Source: Verrucomicrobiia bacterium
GTDB taxonomy: Bacteria > Verrucomicrobiota > Verrucomicrobiia > Palsa-1439
Assembly (NCBI GenBank): GCA_035577545.1
Contig: DATLVI010000028.1
Span: 62,001 to 126,000 of the forward strand
Length of the DNA: 64,000 nt
Reading direction: 5' to 3'
The notes under the pieces were generated by a model. That model worked only from the letters and a program-made list of their open reading frames with translations. It was not told where the DNA came from and made no database searches. This document shows, piece by piece, positions 37,178 to 46,429 of the stretch. Position numbers and translations under genes: made by a program. How positions within the stretch are numbered: the first letter of the stretch is position 1; each line of letters opens with the position of its first letter.

Positions 37178-39028
37178 ATGTCGTTCGGGATTAAGAAATC
37201 GCTGTCATCACTCGCCGTCTGCGCTCTATTGGTCTTCGGGCTCTTTAGCAGTTGGACTTCCTCCATTTACGCGGTTACCAACCTCGTCTTCAGCGACGAA
37301 TTCAACGGTGCCGGCACTAATGTGGATACCACAAAGTGGGGGTTTGATCTGGGCAATACCAGCAGCATTGCGGGTGGGGGCTGGGGCAACAATGAAAAGG
37401 AGACCTACTCCGCCGCCGCCAAGAATGCTTTCGTCTCGAATGGTGTGCTCCACATAGTCGCCCTCAATGACGTGGGAGGGGGTGCCCCCTATAGTTCTGC
37501 CCGGCTAAGAACATTGGGTCTATTCTCGCTTACATATGGGCGGATTGAGGTCCGCGCCCGGCTCCCCCGGGGATCTCCGTATTGGTGGCCGGCGATTTGG
37601 ATGCTGGCAACCAATTATTCAGGTACTACCGGGCCTACCAACTCATGGCCTGAGTGCGGAGAGATCGACATGGTGGAGAGTAAGGGAGCTACTCCGCTGA
37701 CAAACTTTTTTACCCTGCACAAGGATGGCGCCGGTAATCAGGGCGTCGACATATCAGCTCAAGTGAGATATACTTTCCCGTCAGGAGACGCCAACACCAA
37801 TTTTCATACTTACGTTACCGAATGGAACACCAATTCCTTCCATGTTTCCATCGATAGTAACACGGTCCTCTACAGCAATGGCGGGACTATAAACAATTGG
37901 TCGAGTTCCATTGGCCCGTTCCCGGCGCCTTTTAATCATCCGTTCTACATCATCATGAACCTGGCTGTTGGTGGCAATTTCGTGGGCAATCCCGGCACTG
38001 CGACGATTAACGCCGCGACTACATTCCCCGGTGACATGCAGATTGATTACATTCGCGTTTACCAGGATGGTCCAGCGCCACCACTGGGCCCCCCATTACT
38101 CCTGTCTGTCGCGCCCAGCAATGGCTGCGCGAGCGGCGGGACGGCGATTACTCTTACCGGGACCAATTTCCAAAACACCGCGACGGTCACCATCAATGGT
38201 GTGAACGCCACCGCTGTCACGGTTGTGAATACCAATACGATAACAGCCATCACGGGTGCCAATGCAGCTGGAACGTACAACATAGTACTCAAGTGTACGA
38301 ACCAACCTCCGACAACACTTACCAACGGATTTACCTACCTTGGCCCACCTCTTTTTGCAGGACCGGGCACTGTTACCCCGGCCGTCGAAGGCGCAACGTT
38401 GACCTGGTCCGCTGCATCGGGTTCCCCACCCTTTACCTACGGCGTATACGAAGCGACCAATAGCGGAGGCGAGATCAACCCGCTGTTGACCACCAACGCC
38501 CTGTCGGCATTCATTTCCCTGTATCCGGGGAGCAACAGCCCGATTACCTACTTCTTCAAAGTTAAGGCGACCGATACCTGCAGCGCCACTGACACCAACC
38601 AGGTTGAACTGTCCGTGCAGCCGCTTCTCAACCCGAACAGCAGCCAGGTCGGTGACGGGATTCCCAACGGCTGGAAGCAACAGTATGGCTTTAGTCCATT
38701 CGACAACACCGTTGCTGCTGCGGATCCTGACGGCGATGATCTTTCGAACTTGCAGGAATTCCAGTTGGGAACGAATCCATTGGACAATAACTCCCCGTTC
38801 CACGTTACGGCAGTTACCCTGCAGGGTTCAGACGTGCTTGTCTCGTGGCAGTCGGTCGGTGGCATGACGTCCGCCGTGGAATCCACACCTGCCCTCGGTG
38901 GCAGCTATTCGAATATCAGCGGCAATATTATCATCACGGGCTCTGGCCTGACGACGACGAACTACCTCGACCCGGGCGCCGTCACCAACGCGCCGCTTCA
39001 GTTCTATCGTATTCGCTTGATCCCCTGA
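37178..39028 (+). CDS. GH16 family beta-glucanase with IPT/TIG and calcium-binding C-terminal region
   Basis: About 616 residues from ATG 37178 (GAGGG upstream, clean signal peptide); an in-frame ATG at 37121 would add 19 residues. The GH16 domain spans NLVFSDEFNGAG to IDYIRVYQDG. Its catalytic motif is EIDMVE (Glu162, Asp164, Glu167 from this start), with WPAIWML before it. These enzymes cut beta-1,3/1,4-glucans (laminarin, lichenan) or related galactans. A TIG-like domain (PLLLSVAPSNGCASGGTAITLTGTNF) and an Ig-like domain follow. Then comes a thrombospondin-3-like Ca-binding stretch (DPDGDDLSNLQEFQLGTNPLD) and a short beta domain. It is secreted. Confidence 0.92.
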   Translation: MSFGIKKSLSSLAVCALLVFGLFSSWTSSIYAVTNLVFSDEFNGAGTNVDTTKWGFDLGNTSSIAGGGWGNNEKETYSAAAKNAFVSNGVLHIVALNDVGGGAPYSSARLRTLGLFSLTYGRIEVRARLPRGSPYWWPAIWMLATNYSGTTGPTNSWPECGEIDMVESKGATPLTNFFTLHKDGAGNQGVDISAQVRYTFPSGDANTNFHTYVTEWNTNSFHVSIDSNTVLYSNGGTINNWSSSIGPFPAPFNHPFYIIMNLAVGGNFVGNPGTATINAATTFPGDMQIDYIRVYQDGPAPPLGPPLLLSVAPSNGCASGGTAITLTGTNFQNTATVTINGVNATAVTVVNTNTITAITGANAAGTYNIVLKCTNQPPTTLTNGFTYLGPPLFAGPGTVTPAVEGATLTWSAASGSPPFTYGVYEATNSGGEINPLLTTNALSAFISLYPGSNSPITYFFKVKATDTCSATDTNQVELSVQPLLNPNSSQVGDGIPNGWKQQYGFSPFDNTVAAADPDGDDLSNLQEFQLGTNPLDNNSPFHVTAVTLQGSDVLVSWQSVGGMTSAVESTPALGGSYSNISGNIIITGSGLTTTNYLDPGAVTNAPLQFYRIRLIP

Positions 39029-39061
39029 TGGCCGAAGAAGCCGTTTTTTGTTAGATCGTCC

Positions 39062-39199
39062 CTAGCGCGCGTCCCTCAGCGATTCACGGACACGTCTTTC
39101 AAACTCCTCGCAGCAGGCGAAAACGTCCATGTAGAAAGTGTTGAGTCTTTCGTCTTCGACCTCAACCCGAGCATTCTTGTAGTGGTGGGGACACCTCAT
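39062..39199 (-). CDS. Small cysteine/histidine protein, CPxH...CC type
   Basis: A 45-residue frame from ATG 39199: MRCPHHYKNARVEVEDERLN followed by TFYMDVFACCEEFERRVRES. It fits a recurrent small family with an N-terminal CPxH and a central CC that could bind zinc. A TTG further upstream would add residues (TTAERIRRHYATTVSQ) overlapping the preceding gene. It directly follows the 72-residue gene in a shifted frame. Function is unknown. Confidence is limited by size, but the amino-acid pattern is protein-like and the start fits the neighbour's stop. Confidence 0.5.
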   Translation of the reverse strand: MRCPHHYKNARVEVEDERLNTFYMDVFACCEEFERRVRESLRDAR

Positions 39200-39236
39200 C
39201 TGGGAGACCGTCGTCGCGTAATGACGTCTGATTCGT

Positions 39237-39455
39237 TCAGCAGTCGTCTCGGTTCTTGCTATCAATCCAAACCTCGCATTTGGACCCTGCCGACGGGAAC
39301 AGAGTGTAAGACAAGAAGCACTCGCCTGCTTCTTCGGCCGCTTTGAGTAACAAACAACTGAGTGCCTGTCCAGAGAATTCTTGTTGGAGCTGCCACGCAA
39401 AATTCGTTTCTCGATTGAATTCCGCCTCCGGTGCCGGATCGCTGGTCGTAGACAC
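39237..39455 (-). CDS. Small hypothetical protein paired with the CPxH...CC gene
   Basis: A 72-residue frame from GTG 39455, with GAGG in the bases just upstream. The sequence reads as a compact soluble protein: FAWQLQQEFSGQALSCLLLKAAEE, GECFLSYTLFP, GSKCEVWIDSKNRDDC. I do not recognise a family. The helical stretch followed by two strands and the tight pairing with a second tiny gene recall small two-gene modules, but there is no direct evidence for toxin or antitoxin activity. It lies between a GH16 gene and a glycosidase gene that both read the other way. Confidence 0.5.
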   Translation of the reverse strand: MSTTSDPAPEAEFNRETNFAWQLQQEFSGQALSCLLLKAAEEAGECFLSYTLFPSAGSKCEVWIDSKNRDDC

Positions 39456-39545
39456 TGCAGCGACCTCGTCTTATGATGAACTTTTTGATTGCTCGCAGAT
39501 AGGGCTGTAAATCCGATTCGCAAACCTGTATGCATTCTGGTTGCC

Positions 39546-41189
39546 ATGCCGCATGCATTCATCCGGTGTCTCAAATTCCGTTTCGGCAGTCTCGCGATTT
39601 TGGTTTCGCTTGCCGTGTCCGTCAACGGGGCTGCCGGAACGGTCGAGCAGTGGGGAGTTTTTGACATCCCGCTCTCTGGCTCGACCAATGGCAATCCCTT
39701 TGTGGATGTCCAGTTTTCTGCACGCTTTTCGTTCTCTACCTCGACGGTCGAAGTGGTTGGCTTTTACGACGGCGATGGGATTTATCGAGTACGGTTTATG
39801 CCTGACAAGCCCGGTCACTGGCGCTACACGACACACAGTAACCGGCCCGAACTCGACGTGAAAACGGGTGAGTTTGTTGTCACCTCACCCACGGGAAGCA
39901 ACCACGGGCCGGTCCAGGTAGCTAACACGTACCACTTTGCTTATGGCGACGGCTCGCCGTTCCGTCCGATTGGCACAACTTCTTACAACTGGGCGCACAT
40001 GGCGGACGCGTTGGAAGAGCAAACACTCGCCAGTCTCGCGGCCGCGCCCTTCAACAAGATCCGCATGTGCATTTTTCCAAAACATAACCCGGAAAGCACG
40101 AACGAACTGGCGCTTTTCCCGTTTGCCGGGACACCGCCGAAGTCCTGGGATTTTTCCCGCTTCGATCCGCGATTCTTCCAACACCTCGAAAAACGTGTCG
40201 GCGATCTCTGCGACCGGGGCATCGAGGCGGAACTGATTCTATTCGATCCTTACGACAAGGGCCGTTGGGGTTTCGACCGTATGCCGGTGGAAGTGGATGA
40301 CCGGTATGTTCGCTACCTCGTCAGCCGCCTGGCCGCCTATCGCAACGTCTGGTGGTCACTGTCCAACGAATACGATTTCAACAAGCAGAAGAAGGAGTCG
40401 GATTGGGACCGTTTGTTCCACGTCTTACAAGCCGCGGATCCCTACGGCCACCCGCGCTCCATCCACAATGGCTTCCTCATTTACAACAACACACAACCGT
40501 GGGTCACGCACGCTAGCATCCAAAACGGGTCGGCAGTGGAAGATGCGGGTCGCGCCGAGTTGTATCGCGACGTATATCGTAAACCGGTCGTTTACGACGA
40601 GGTGAAATACGAGGGGAACATATGGAAGCGCTGGGGCAACCTTTCCGCAGAGGAAATGGTGTTTCGCTTCTGGCAGGGTACCGTCGCAGGCACCTATGTG
40701 ACCCACGGCGAAGTCGTGACGAACGAACAACATATACTGTGGACCTCCGAAGGGGGTAAACTCCATGGGCAGAGTCCTCCACGGCTTGCGTTCCTCCGCC
40801 AGGTGCTCGCGGAAAGTCCGGCGACCGGCATCGACCCGATTGACAAATGGCAGGACTCAAACATGGGCGGCAAACTCGGTGAGTACTATCTGCTCTATTT
40901 TGGCAAGCAGACACCGACGTCGTGGCCCTTTGAACTCTACAAGGACCGCATTGCCAACGGCATGAAATTCACGGTTGAGGTGCTGGACACATGGGCCATG
41001 ACCACCATGCCGGTCGAAGGTGAGTTCGTGGCGAAGAAGAAGGATAACTATCATTTCGTCGACGAGAAAGGCCGCGCCGTCCCCCTGCCGGGAAAACCCT
41101 ACATGGCAGTGTGTATTCGCCGCGTGCGGGAACCTGTAGGTTCAAGTTTGAAGGGCACACCACCACCGGCGGATGTGACACCGGAATAA
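39546..41189 (+). CDS. Secreted DUF5060/DUF4038 glycosidase (GH140 apiosidase-like)
   Basis: About 547 residues from ATG 39546. A signal peptide (MPHAFIRCLKFRFGSLAILVSLAVSVNGAA) is followed by a DUF5060 beta-sandwich (WGVFDIPLSG to HWRYTTHSN). Next comes the DUF4038 TIM barrel, with PFRPIGTTSYNWAH, FNKIRMCIFPKH and VWWSLSNEYDF (probable acid/base Glu) and PVVYDEVKYEG (probable nucleophile Glu). A C-terminal beta domain of the DUF5605 type closes it. Characterised relatives include GH140 apiosidases acting on rhamnogalacturonan II. It starts the plus-strand operon leading to the D-tartrate-dehydratase-like gene. The precise sugar is inferred only. Confidence 0.85.
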   Translation: MPHAFIRCLKFRFGSLAILVSLAVSVNGAAGTVEQWGVFDIPLSGSTNGNPFVDVQFSARFSFSTSTVEVVGFYDGDGIYRVRFMPDKPGHWRYTTHSNRPELDVKTGEFVVTSPTGSNHGPVQVANTYHFAYGDGSPFRPIGTTSYNWAHMADALEEQTLASLAAAPFNKIRMCIFPKHNPESTNELALFPFAGTPPKSWDFSRFDPRFFQHLEKRVGDLCDRGIEAELILFDPYDKGRWGFDRMPVEVDDRYVRYLVSRLAAYRNVWWSLSNEYDFNKQKKESDWDRLFHVLQAADPYGHPRSIHNGFLIYNNTQPWVTHASIQNGSAVEDAGRAELYRDVYRKPVVYDEVKYEGNIWKRWGNLSAEEMVFRFWQGTVAGTYVTHGEVVTNEQHILWTSEGGKLHGQSPPRLAFLRQVLAESPATGIDPIDKWQDSNMGGKLGEYYLLYFGKQTPTSWPFELYKDRIANGMKFTVEVLDTWAMTTMPVEGEFVAKKKDNYHFVDEKGRAVPLPGKPYMAVCIRRVREPVGSSLKGTPPPADVTPE

Positions 41190-41225
41190 CAAATGCTCGT
41201 CCTTTCTTAGCCAGGGAGACTTGCA

Positions 41226-42392
41226 ATGCGCATTGTGGAAATCCGCGAAAAGACAGTTTCCATCGCCTCGGCCATCACCAATGCGTACATCGATTTTTCA
41301 AAGATGACCTGCTCGGTAGTCGCGTTGATTACGGATGTGGTGCGCGACGGAAAGCCGGTGGTTGGCTATGGTTTCAATTCCAACGGTCGCTATGGCCAGG
41401 GAGCATTGATGCGCGAACGCTTTTTTCCGCGACTGATGGCCGCCAATCCCAGGGCGTTGGTGGATGAGACCGGGGAGAACCTGGATCCTTTCCGCATCTG
41501 GACCACATTGATGACCAACGAAAAGCCCGGGGGGCACGGGGAACGTTCCGTCGCAGTGGGCACCATCGACATGGCGGTGTGGGATGCTGTCGCCAAGATC
41601 GACGGGAAGCCGCTGTACCGACTGCTGGCGGACCGCTATCGCGGGGGACAGGCAGATGACAAGGTCTGGGTCTATGCTGCTGGCGGTTATTATTATCCCG
41701 GTAAAGATATGACCGCTCTGAAGAACGAGATGAAACGCTATCGCGATCTCGGCTATCAGGTAGTGAAAATGAAAATCGGCGCGGTTCCACTCGACGACGA
41801 CCTCCGCCGCATCGAGGCTGTGCTGACGGTGGTAGGCGACGGTCAATCACTTGCGGTCGATGCGAACGGTCGTTTCGATCTGGAGACTGCCATCGCTTAC
41901 GGTAAGGCGCTGAAGCCGTACGGACTGTTTTGGTATGAAGAAGCGGGGGACCCTCTGGACTATGCCCTGCAAGCGGAGCTTTCCAAGCATTACGATCTGC
42001 CGATGGCGACGGGTGAGAATCTCTTTTCTCACCAGGATGCGCGCAACTTGATCCGTTACGGCGGCATGCGTCCGGATCGCGATTGGCTGCAATTTGATTG
42101 CGCGCTGTCCTACGGCCTCGTCGAATATCTGCGCACGTTGGAAATGCTGCAACAGAATGGCTGGTCAACGCGCCGGGTCGTGCCGCACGGCGGCCATCAA
42201 ATGTCACTCAACATCGCTGCCGGGTTGCATCTCGGTGGCAACGAATCCTATCCGGGCGTCTTCCAGCCGTTCGGTGGTTTCGCGGACGGCATTGCGATTC
42301 AGAATGGATTTGTCGGTTTGCCAAATGTCCCCGGTGTGGGTTTTGAAACCAAGGCCGAACTGTTTACGTTGATGAAATCGTTGAGTGACTAA
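41226..42392 (+). CDS. Enolase-superfamily sugar-acid dehydratase, D-tartrate dehydratase-like
   Basis: A 388-residue mandelate-racemase-family enzyme. The barrel has KMKIG (Lys181/Lys183), metal ligands Asp212 (VDANGRF), Glu238 or Glu239 (WYEEAGDP) and Glu264 (ATGENLFS), and His321 in VVPHGGHQMSLNIAAGL. These positions and YAAGGYYYPGKDM closely follow the characterised Bradyrhizobium D-tartrate dehydratase, as I recall it. The reaction would be D-tartrate to oxaloacetate plus water. A dicarboxylate transporter begins 4 bp downstream, which supports a dicarboxylic sugar-acid substrate. Activity on a different aldarate cannot be excluded. Confidence 0.85.
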   Translation: MRIVEIREKTVSIASAITNAYIDFSKMTCSVVALITDVVRDGKPVVGYGFNSNGRYGQGALMRERFFPRLMAANPRALVDETGENLDPFRIWTTLMTNEKPGGHGERSVAVGTIDMAVWDAVAKIDGKPLYRLLADRYRGGQADDKVWVYAAGGYYYPGKDMTALKNEMKRYRDLGYQVVKMKIGAVPLDDDLRRIEAVLTVVGDGQSLAVDANGRFDLETAIAYGKALKPYGLFWYEEAGDPLDYALQAELSKHYDLPMATGENLFSHQDARNLIRYGGMRPDRDWLQFDCALSYGLVEYLRTLEMLQQNGWSTRRVVPHGGHQMSLNIAAGLHLGGNESYPGVFQPFGGFADGIAIQNGFVGLPNVPGVGFETKAELFTLMKSLSD

Positions 42393-42395
42393 ACC

Positions 42396-43679
42396 ATGGA
42401 CAAACCACGCAGCAAGGCAGCAACCTTATTCGGTCATCTGTATTTTCAGGTAATTCTCGGGGTTTTGCTCGGCGTCATCATTGGCAGAGTAAACCCTGTC
42501 CTGGGAGAGTCGCTCAAACCGCTCGCAGACGGGTTCATCAACCTTGTCAAAATGGTGCTGGCTCCGATCATTTTCGGAACAATTGTCGTCGGCATTGCGA
42601 AGATGGGGAACCTGAAGGAAGTGGGGCGGGTTGGCGTCAAAGCGCTCATCTACTTCGAAATTGTTTCCACGCTGGCACTCGTCATCGGGTTGGTCGTGGT
42701 AAACGTCCTGAAACCGGGAGCCGGAATGAACGTCGATCCCGGTACCTTGGATACAAAAACGCTCGCTCCGTACACTTCCACAGCCAAATCGACAGATGCC
42801 GTCAGCTTCTTCCTGGACATCATTCCCACCAGCATCGTGGATGCGTTCGTTAAGGGAAATATGCTCCAGGTCCTGTTGTTTTCGGTGCTGTTCGGCCTGG
42901 CGTTGGCGCAACTTCCTGACCGTGGGAAATTGATAGTCGACGTGATCGATTCGGTCCTGCATGGCTTGTTCGGCATCGTGCGTTTTATCATGCGGCTGGC
43001 GCCGCTGGCCGCGCTTGGCGCCATGGCTTTCACCATCGGAAAATACGGACTCAACACCCTGATCTCATTCGGCAAGCTGATTGGTTGCGTCTATCTTGCC
43101 AGTCTCGCCTTTGTCGTAATTGTCCTCGGCGCCATTGCCCGGATGAACCGCATCTCCCTCTGGAAGTTCCTCAAATTCATCAAAGACGAAATCCTTATTG
43201 TTTTCGCCACTGTTTCGACCGAAGCCGTGCTGCCGCAAATGATGTTCAAGCTGGAGCAACTGGGTTGCGCCAAGCCCGTTGTCGGTATGGTGCTGCCAGC
43301 CGGCTACACCTTCAACGCGGACGGTACCGCGATCTACTTGACGATGGGGGCGATTTTCGTCGCCCAGGCCACCAACACGCCGTTGACGCTTTGGGAGCAG
43401 CTAGTTGTCCTGGGGGTTTTGCTATTCATGTCCAAGGGATCTGCGGGAGTCGCCGGCGCCGGGTTCGTGACCCTCACCGCGACGCTGGCCTCCATGGACA
43501 AGATCCCCGTTGCCGGTATGGTATTGTTGCTTGGAGTCGATCGCTTCATCAACGAGGCGCGGGCGGTGACCAACCTTATCGGCAACGGCGTCGCCACCAT
43601 CACGATCGCCAAATGGGAAAAAGCCTTTGACGCACAACAAGCCACGGCAGTACTGAACGGCGCCGGAGAAAAGTCATGA
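42396..43679 (+). CDS. dctA: C4-dicarboxylate:cation symporter (DctA family)
   Basis: A 427-residue DAACS-family transporter with about eight helices and two re-entrant loops. [17 protein letters not shown] is the N-terminal signature. [10 protein letters not shown] is the serine-containing re-entrant loop (here TVSTEAVLP). [23 protein letters not shown] is the substrate/cation-binding helix, and [19 protein letters not shown] is the final motif. DctA takes up succinate, fumarate, malate or related diacids with protons or sodium. It sits 4 bp after the dehydratase and overlaps the HAD gene by 4 bp, so uptake and dehydration of a tartrate-like acid are likely coupled. Confidence 0.93.
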   Translation: MDKPRSKAATLFGHLYFQVILGVLLGVIIGRVNPVLGESLKPLADGFINLVKMVLAPIIFGTIVVGIAKMGNLKEVGRVGVKALIYFEIVSTLALVIGLVVVNVLKPGAGMNVDPGTLDTKTLAPYTSTAKSTDAVSFFLDIIPTSIVDAFVKGNMLQVLLFSVLFGLALAQLPDRGKLIVDVIDSVLHGLFGIVRFIMRLAPLAALGAMAFTIGKYGLNTLISFGKLIGCVYLASLAFVVIVLGAIARMNRISLWKFLKFIKDEILIVFATVSTEAVLPQMMFKLEQLGCAKPVVGMVLPAGYTFNADGTAIYLTMGAIFVAQATNTPLTLWEQLVVLGVLLFMSKGSAGVAGAGFVTLTATLASMDKIPVAGMVLLLGVDRFINEARAVTNLIGNGVATITIAKWEKAFDAQQATAVLNGAGEKS

Positions 43680-44374
43680 GTACCCAGAATAAAGTTGTCT
43701 TCCTGTTCGACGTCGATAACACGTTGCTCGACAACGATCGCGTTACCGCCGATCTGCGGCGCTATCTGGAAACAAAGGTCGGTGACGAAGGGGCGCATAG
43801 TTATTGGGGCATCTTTGAACGGTTGCGAGCCGATCTGGGTTACGCGGATTATCTCGGCGCCCTGCAGCGTTACCGGAGCGAGAACCCGCATGATCCGGGC
43901 CTCCTTATGGTTTCCCATTTCCTGATCGACTATCCGTTCGCCAATCGGGTGTTCCCCCACGCCCTCGACGTCATCGAGCACGCCAAGCGATGGGGCCCGG
44001 CCGTGATCCTGTCCGACGGTGATGTGGTTTTCCAGCCGCGCAAGGTGGAGCGATCCGGGCTGTTCGAGGCGGTGGACGGCAACGTATTAATCTACGTGCA
44101 CAAAGAGCAAGAACTCGACGACGTGGCGCGTCGGTTTCCCGCCGATCATTACGTGATGGTTGATGACAAGTTGCGTATTCTGGCAGCCATCAAGAAACTG
44201 TGGGGCGAGCGTGTCACCACTGTTTTCGTGCGCCAGGGACATTACGCGGTCGATCCAAAGATTCTGGCAGCTCATCCACCTGCCGACGTCACCTGCAACC
44301 AGATCGCCGACCTCCTCGACGACGTGAAATTTTGGGCGCGATTCGTTCACCCCACTGAGAAGGATAACCCATGA
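43676..44374 (+). CDS. HAD-superfamily hydrolase
   Basis: A 232-residue HAD phosphatase-like protein. Motif I is [13 protein letters not shown] (nucleophile and acid/base Asp). Motif II is VILSDGD, and motif IV lies in [12 protein letters not shown]. The helical cap is between residues 20 and 100. It overlaps dctA (ATGA) and the downstream HNH gene (4 bp), so it is part of the same operon. It probably dephosphorylates a small metabolite; the substrate is unknown. Confidence 0.88.
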   Translation: MSTQNKVVFLFDVDNTLLDNDRVTADLRRYLETKVGDEGAHSYWGIFERLRADLGYADYLGALQRYRSENPHDPGLLMVSHFLIDYPFANRVFPHALDVIEHAKRWGPAVILSDGDVVFQPRKVERSGLFEAVDGNVLIYVHKEQELDDVARRFPADHYVMVDDKLRILAAIKKLWGERVTTVFVRQGHYAVDPKILAAHPPADVTCNQIADLLDDVKFWARFVHPTEKDNP

Positions 44375-44778
44375 AACCAAAAGGGCCTTTACCGGATCCG
44401 GAAAAGCAAGAGCAAATCCTTGCCGGGCTTCGACGGGACGCGGAAATCCGGGCGAAGAGCTATCGGGAGCGGGCGTTGCGGATGTTCCCGCATGTCTGCG
44501 GGAGTTGCGGGCGCGAATTCTCGGGTAAAAAACTTCGCGAACTCACCGTTCATCACAAGGACCACAACCACAACAACAATCCACCCGACGGTAGTAATTG
44601 GGAACTGCTGTGCATCTACTGCCATGATCACGAGCACGAGAAGTACAAACTGAAGGGCTACGTGGACGGGTCGGCATCCGAAATCGCGCTCGAAAAACCA
44701 CCCATCGCCAACCCGTTTGATAAGCTGGACAATTTACTGCGGGCCAAGACCAAGGGGCCGGACCTCAAGCCTGAATAA
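44371..44778 (+). CDS. YajD-type HNH nuclease family protein
   Basis: A 135-residue protein with CGSCGREF and CIYCHDHEHEKY forming a four-Cys zinc site around the HNH core LTVHHKDHNHNNNPPDGSNWELLC. This is the arrangement of the YajD HNH family. The N-terminal 35 residues are helical and charged, and the C-terminal tail is basic. It overlaps the HAD gene by 4 bp. Why an HNH protein ends a sugar-acid operon is unclear. It is found near varied genes in other genomes and may act in nucleic-acid maintenance. Confidence 0.88.
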   Translation: MKPKGPLPDPEKQEQILAGLRRDAEIRAKSYRERALRMFPHVCGSCGREFSGKKLRELTVHHKDHNHNNNPPDGSNWELLCIYCHDHEHEKYKLKGYVDGSASEIALEKPPIANPFDKLDNLLRAKTKGPDLKPE

Positions 44779-44796
44779 CAATGGCCCGCAACGTCG

Positions 44797-45219
44797 TCAG
44801 GGTCTGAGTCCCACGAGCACGGCACCAATGGCGATCAGAATGATGCCGGCCCAATTGCGAAGCAGCAGCTTTTCACCCAGGAACATCACGCCAAGCACCG
44901 CCACCAAAACCACGCTGAGTTTGTCGATGGGCGCCACGAGGGACGCATTGCCCAGCTTCAACGCGCGGAAGTAGCACACCCAGGACGCGCCGGTCGCCAG
45001 CCCTGAGAGGGCCAGAAACAGGTAACTTCGCAGGGGAACAGAATCCAACCGTTGATATTTACCCGTCACACCAAGAATGGCTGCCAACGCCAGCAGGACA
45101 ACAATTGTTCTCACAAAAGTCGCGAAGTCGGAGTTGATGTCGTGAACCCCCACTTTCGCGAGGATTGCGGTCAACGCGGCAAATACCGCCGATAAAAGCG
45201 CCCAAGCCTGCCATGACAT
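44797..45219 (-). CDS. EamA/DMT-family half-size transporter
   Basis: About 140 residues from ATG 45219, preceded by AAAGGA six bases upstream; an in-frame ATG at 45234 would add five residues. Five hydrophobic helices form one EamA domain: WQAWALLSAVFAALTAILAKVG, FVRTIVVLLALAAILGV, ASWVCYFRALKLGNASLVAPIDKLSVVLVAVLG, WAGIILIAIGAVLVGL. Full-length family members have two such domains, so this one probably works as a dimer. It would move small metabolites across the inner membrane. It is downstream of the sigma factor gene on the same strand. Confidence 0.87.
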   Translation of the reverse strand: MSWQAWALLSAVFAALTAILAKVGVHDINSDFATFVRTIVVLLALAAILGVTGKYQRLDSVPLRSYLFLALSGLATGASWVCYFRALKLGNASLVAPIDKLSVVLVAVLGVMFLGEKLLLRNWAGIILIAIGAVLVGLRP

Positions 45220-45316
45220 GTGAGTTCCTTTCATCTAAATTGCTTCGCGAACAAGGATACCTCACGTTCCGCCCTTGGAAAAGCAAACAGAAGTTCCTCA
45301 CTCGCTCTAAATGACA

Positions 45317-45331
45317 ACACCGTACCGGTGT
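45317..45331 (-). terminator. Short hairpin after the sigma factor gene
   Basis: On the minus strand acaccg and cggtgt pair around a 3-base loop, starting about 5 bp beyond the sigma stop. There is no proper T-run, so terminator activity is doubtful. Confidence 0.25.
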
Positions 45332-45335
45332 GTGA

Positions 45336-46190
45336 TTAGGATTGGCCGACCAGATTGGCACTCTCGCGCGCTTCCACGCGGCGGCGTAGTTTGCGCAGGG
45401 CAATTTCCTGGATCTGGCGGACACGTTCGCGGGTTACTTTGAATCTTTTGCCGACTTGCTCCAGCGTGCGTGGTGGTTGCCCATCCAGCCCGAAACGCAA
45501 CATCAGGATTTCGGCTTCGCGTGCGTCGAGATACTTGATGTGCTCGCGGATCTCCTGCCGCATCGTTTTTACACGAAGCAGCTCGTACGGGGTCAAGGCG
45601 CCCTCGTCCTGAACGATGTCACCGAAGCGGCTGTCGTCCTCGTCCCCAATCGGGGCGTCGAGGCTAATGGGGCTTACGCCGAGCTTGCGAAGCGCCGCCA
45701 CTTTGGCGGCAGGAACTTCCAGGGCCTTCGCCAGTTCGGCATCGCTCGGTTCGCGGCCAAACTTCTCCGTGAGTTTCTGGCTGGCCCGGTTTAATTTGTG
45801 CACCTTGTCCACGATGTGAACGGGCAGACGGATTGTCTTCGACTGGTTCGAGAGGGCCCGACGAATCGACTGTTTGATCCACAAAGCCGCGTACGTGGAA
45901 AGCTTTGCGCCCTTTCGGGGGTTGAATCGTTCGACGGCTTTCATCAGGCCGATGTTGCCTTCGTTGATCAAATCCAGCAGCGGCATTCCGAAATTCGCGT
46001 AGTCGTGGGAGATCTTTACAACCAGACGCAGGTTGGCCTTTATCATCTGCTCGCGGGCGCGCTTGCTGCCGCGCTGGACCTGGGCCGCCAGCTCGTTCTC
46101 CTCCTTGCGCGTCAATAGCGGGGTCTTACCTATCTCCCGCAAGTAGAGTTGCAGAGCGTCTCCGTTATCGTTGTATCGGTCAATGACCAT
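45336..46190 (-). CDS. RNA polymerase sigma-70 family factor (group 1/2)
   Basis: A 284-residue sigma factor with AAGGAAGAG before ATG 46190. Region 1.2 is DALQLYLREIGKTPLLTRKEE. Region 2 contains ANLRLVVKISHDYANFGMPLLDLINEGNIGLMKAVERFNPRKGAKLSTYAALWIKQSIRRAL, covering core binding, -10 recognition and melting. Region 3 is LPVHIVDKVHKLNRASQKL. Region 4.2 is RTLEQVGKRFKVTRERVRQIQEIALRKLRR. The long acidic region 1.1 of RpoD is missing, so it is more like an RpoS/SigB-type group 2 factor, although phyla with short housekeeping sigmas exist. Confidence 0.93.
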   Translation of the reverse strand: MVIDRYNDNGDALQLYLREIGKTPLLTRKEENELAAQVQRGSKRAREQMIKANLRLVVKISHDYANFGMPLLDLINEGNIGLMKAVERFNPRKGAKLSTYAALWIKQSIRRALSNQSKTIRLPVHIVDKVHKLNRASQKLTEKFGREPSDAELAKALEVPAAKVAALRKLGVSPISLDAPIGDEDDSRFGDIVQDEGALTPYELLRVKTMRQEIREHIKYLDAREAEILMLRFGLDGQPPRTLEQVGKRFKVTRERVRQIQEIALRKLRRRVEARESANLVGQS

Positions 46191-46429
46191 AATCTCTTCC
46201 TTGAACCCATCACATGCCCGAGTCGACTGGAACAGGTGACAACTACGACACTATCTCCCCTGTTAGATGCAACGTGGCCCAATTTGGTTCAAAACACATG
46301 CAGCCATTGGTTACGAATGTCTCCACTCGCCGTTCGACCGAAGCAGAGATAGCGTGGCACGGAGTTGTTGCCCAACGAGTTGGGAGCTTCGACACGAGGA
46401 CAATTGGCGGGAACCAAAAACGGAAAAAA

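Noticed and set aside
39062-39694. A 210-residue frame covering the small-gene pair
   Set aside because: The upstream two thirds overlap the GH140-like gene start and the 72-residue gene in another frame, and look random. Only the last 45 residues are protein-like.
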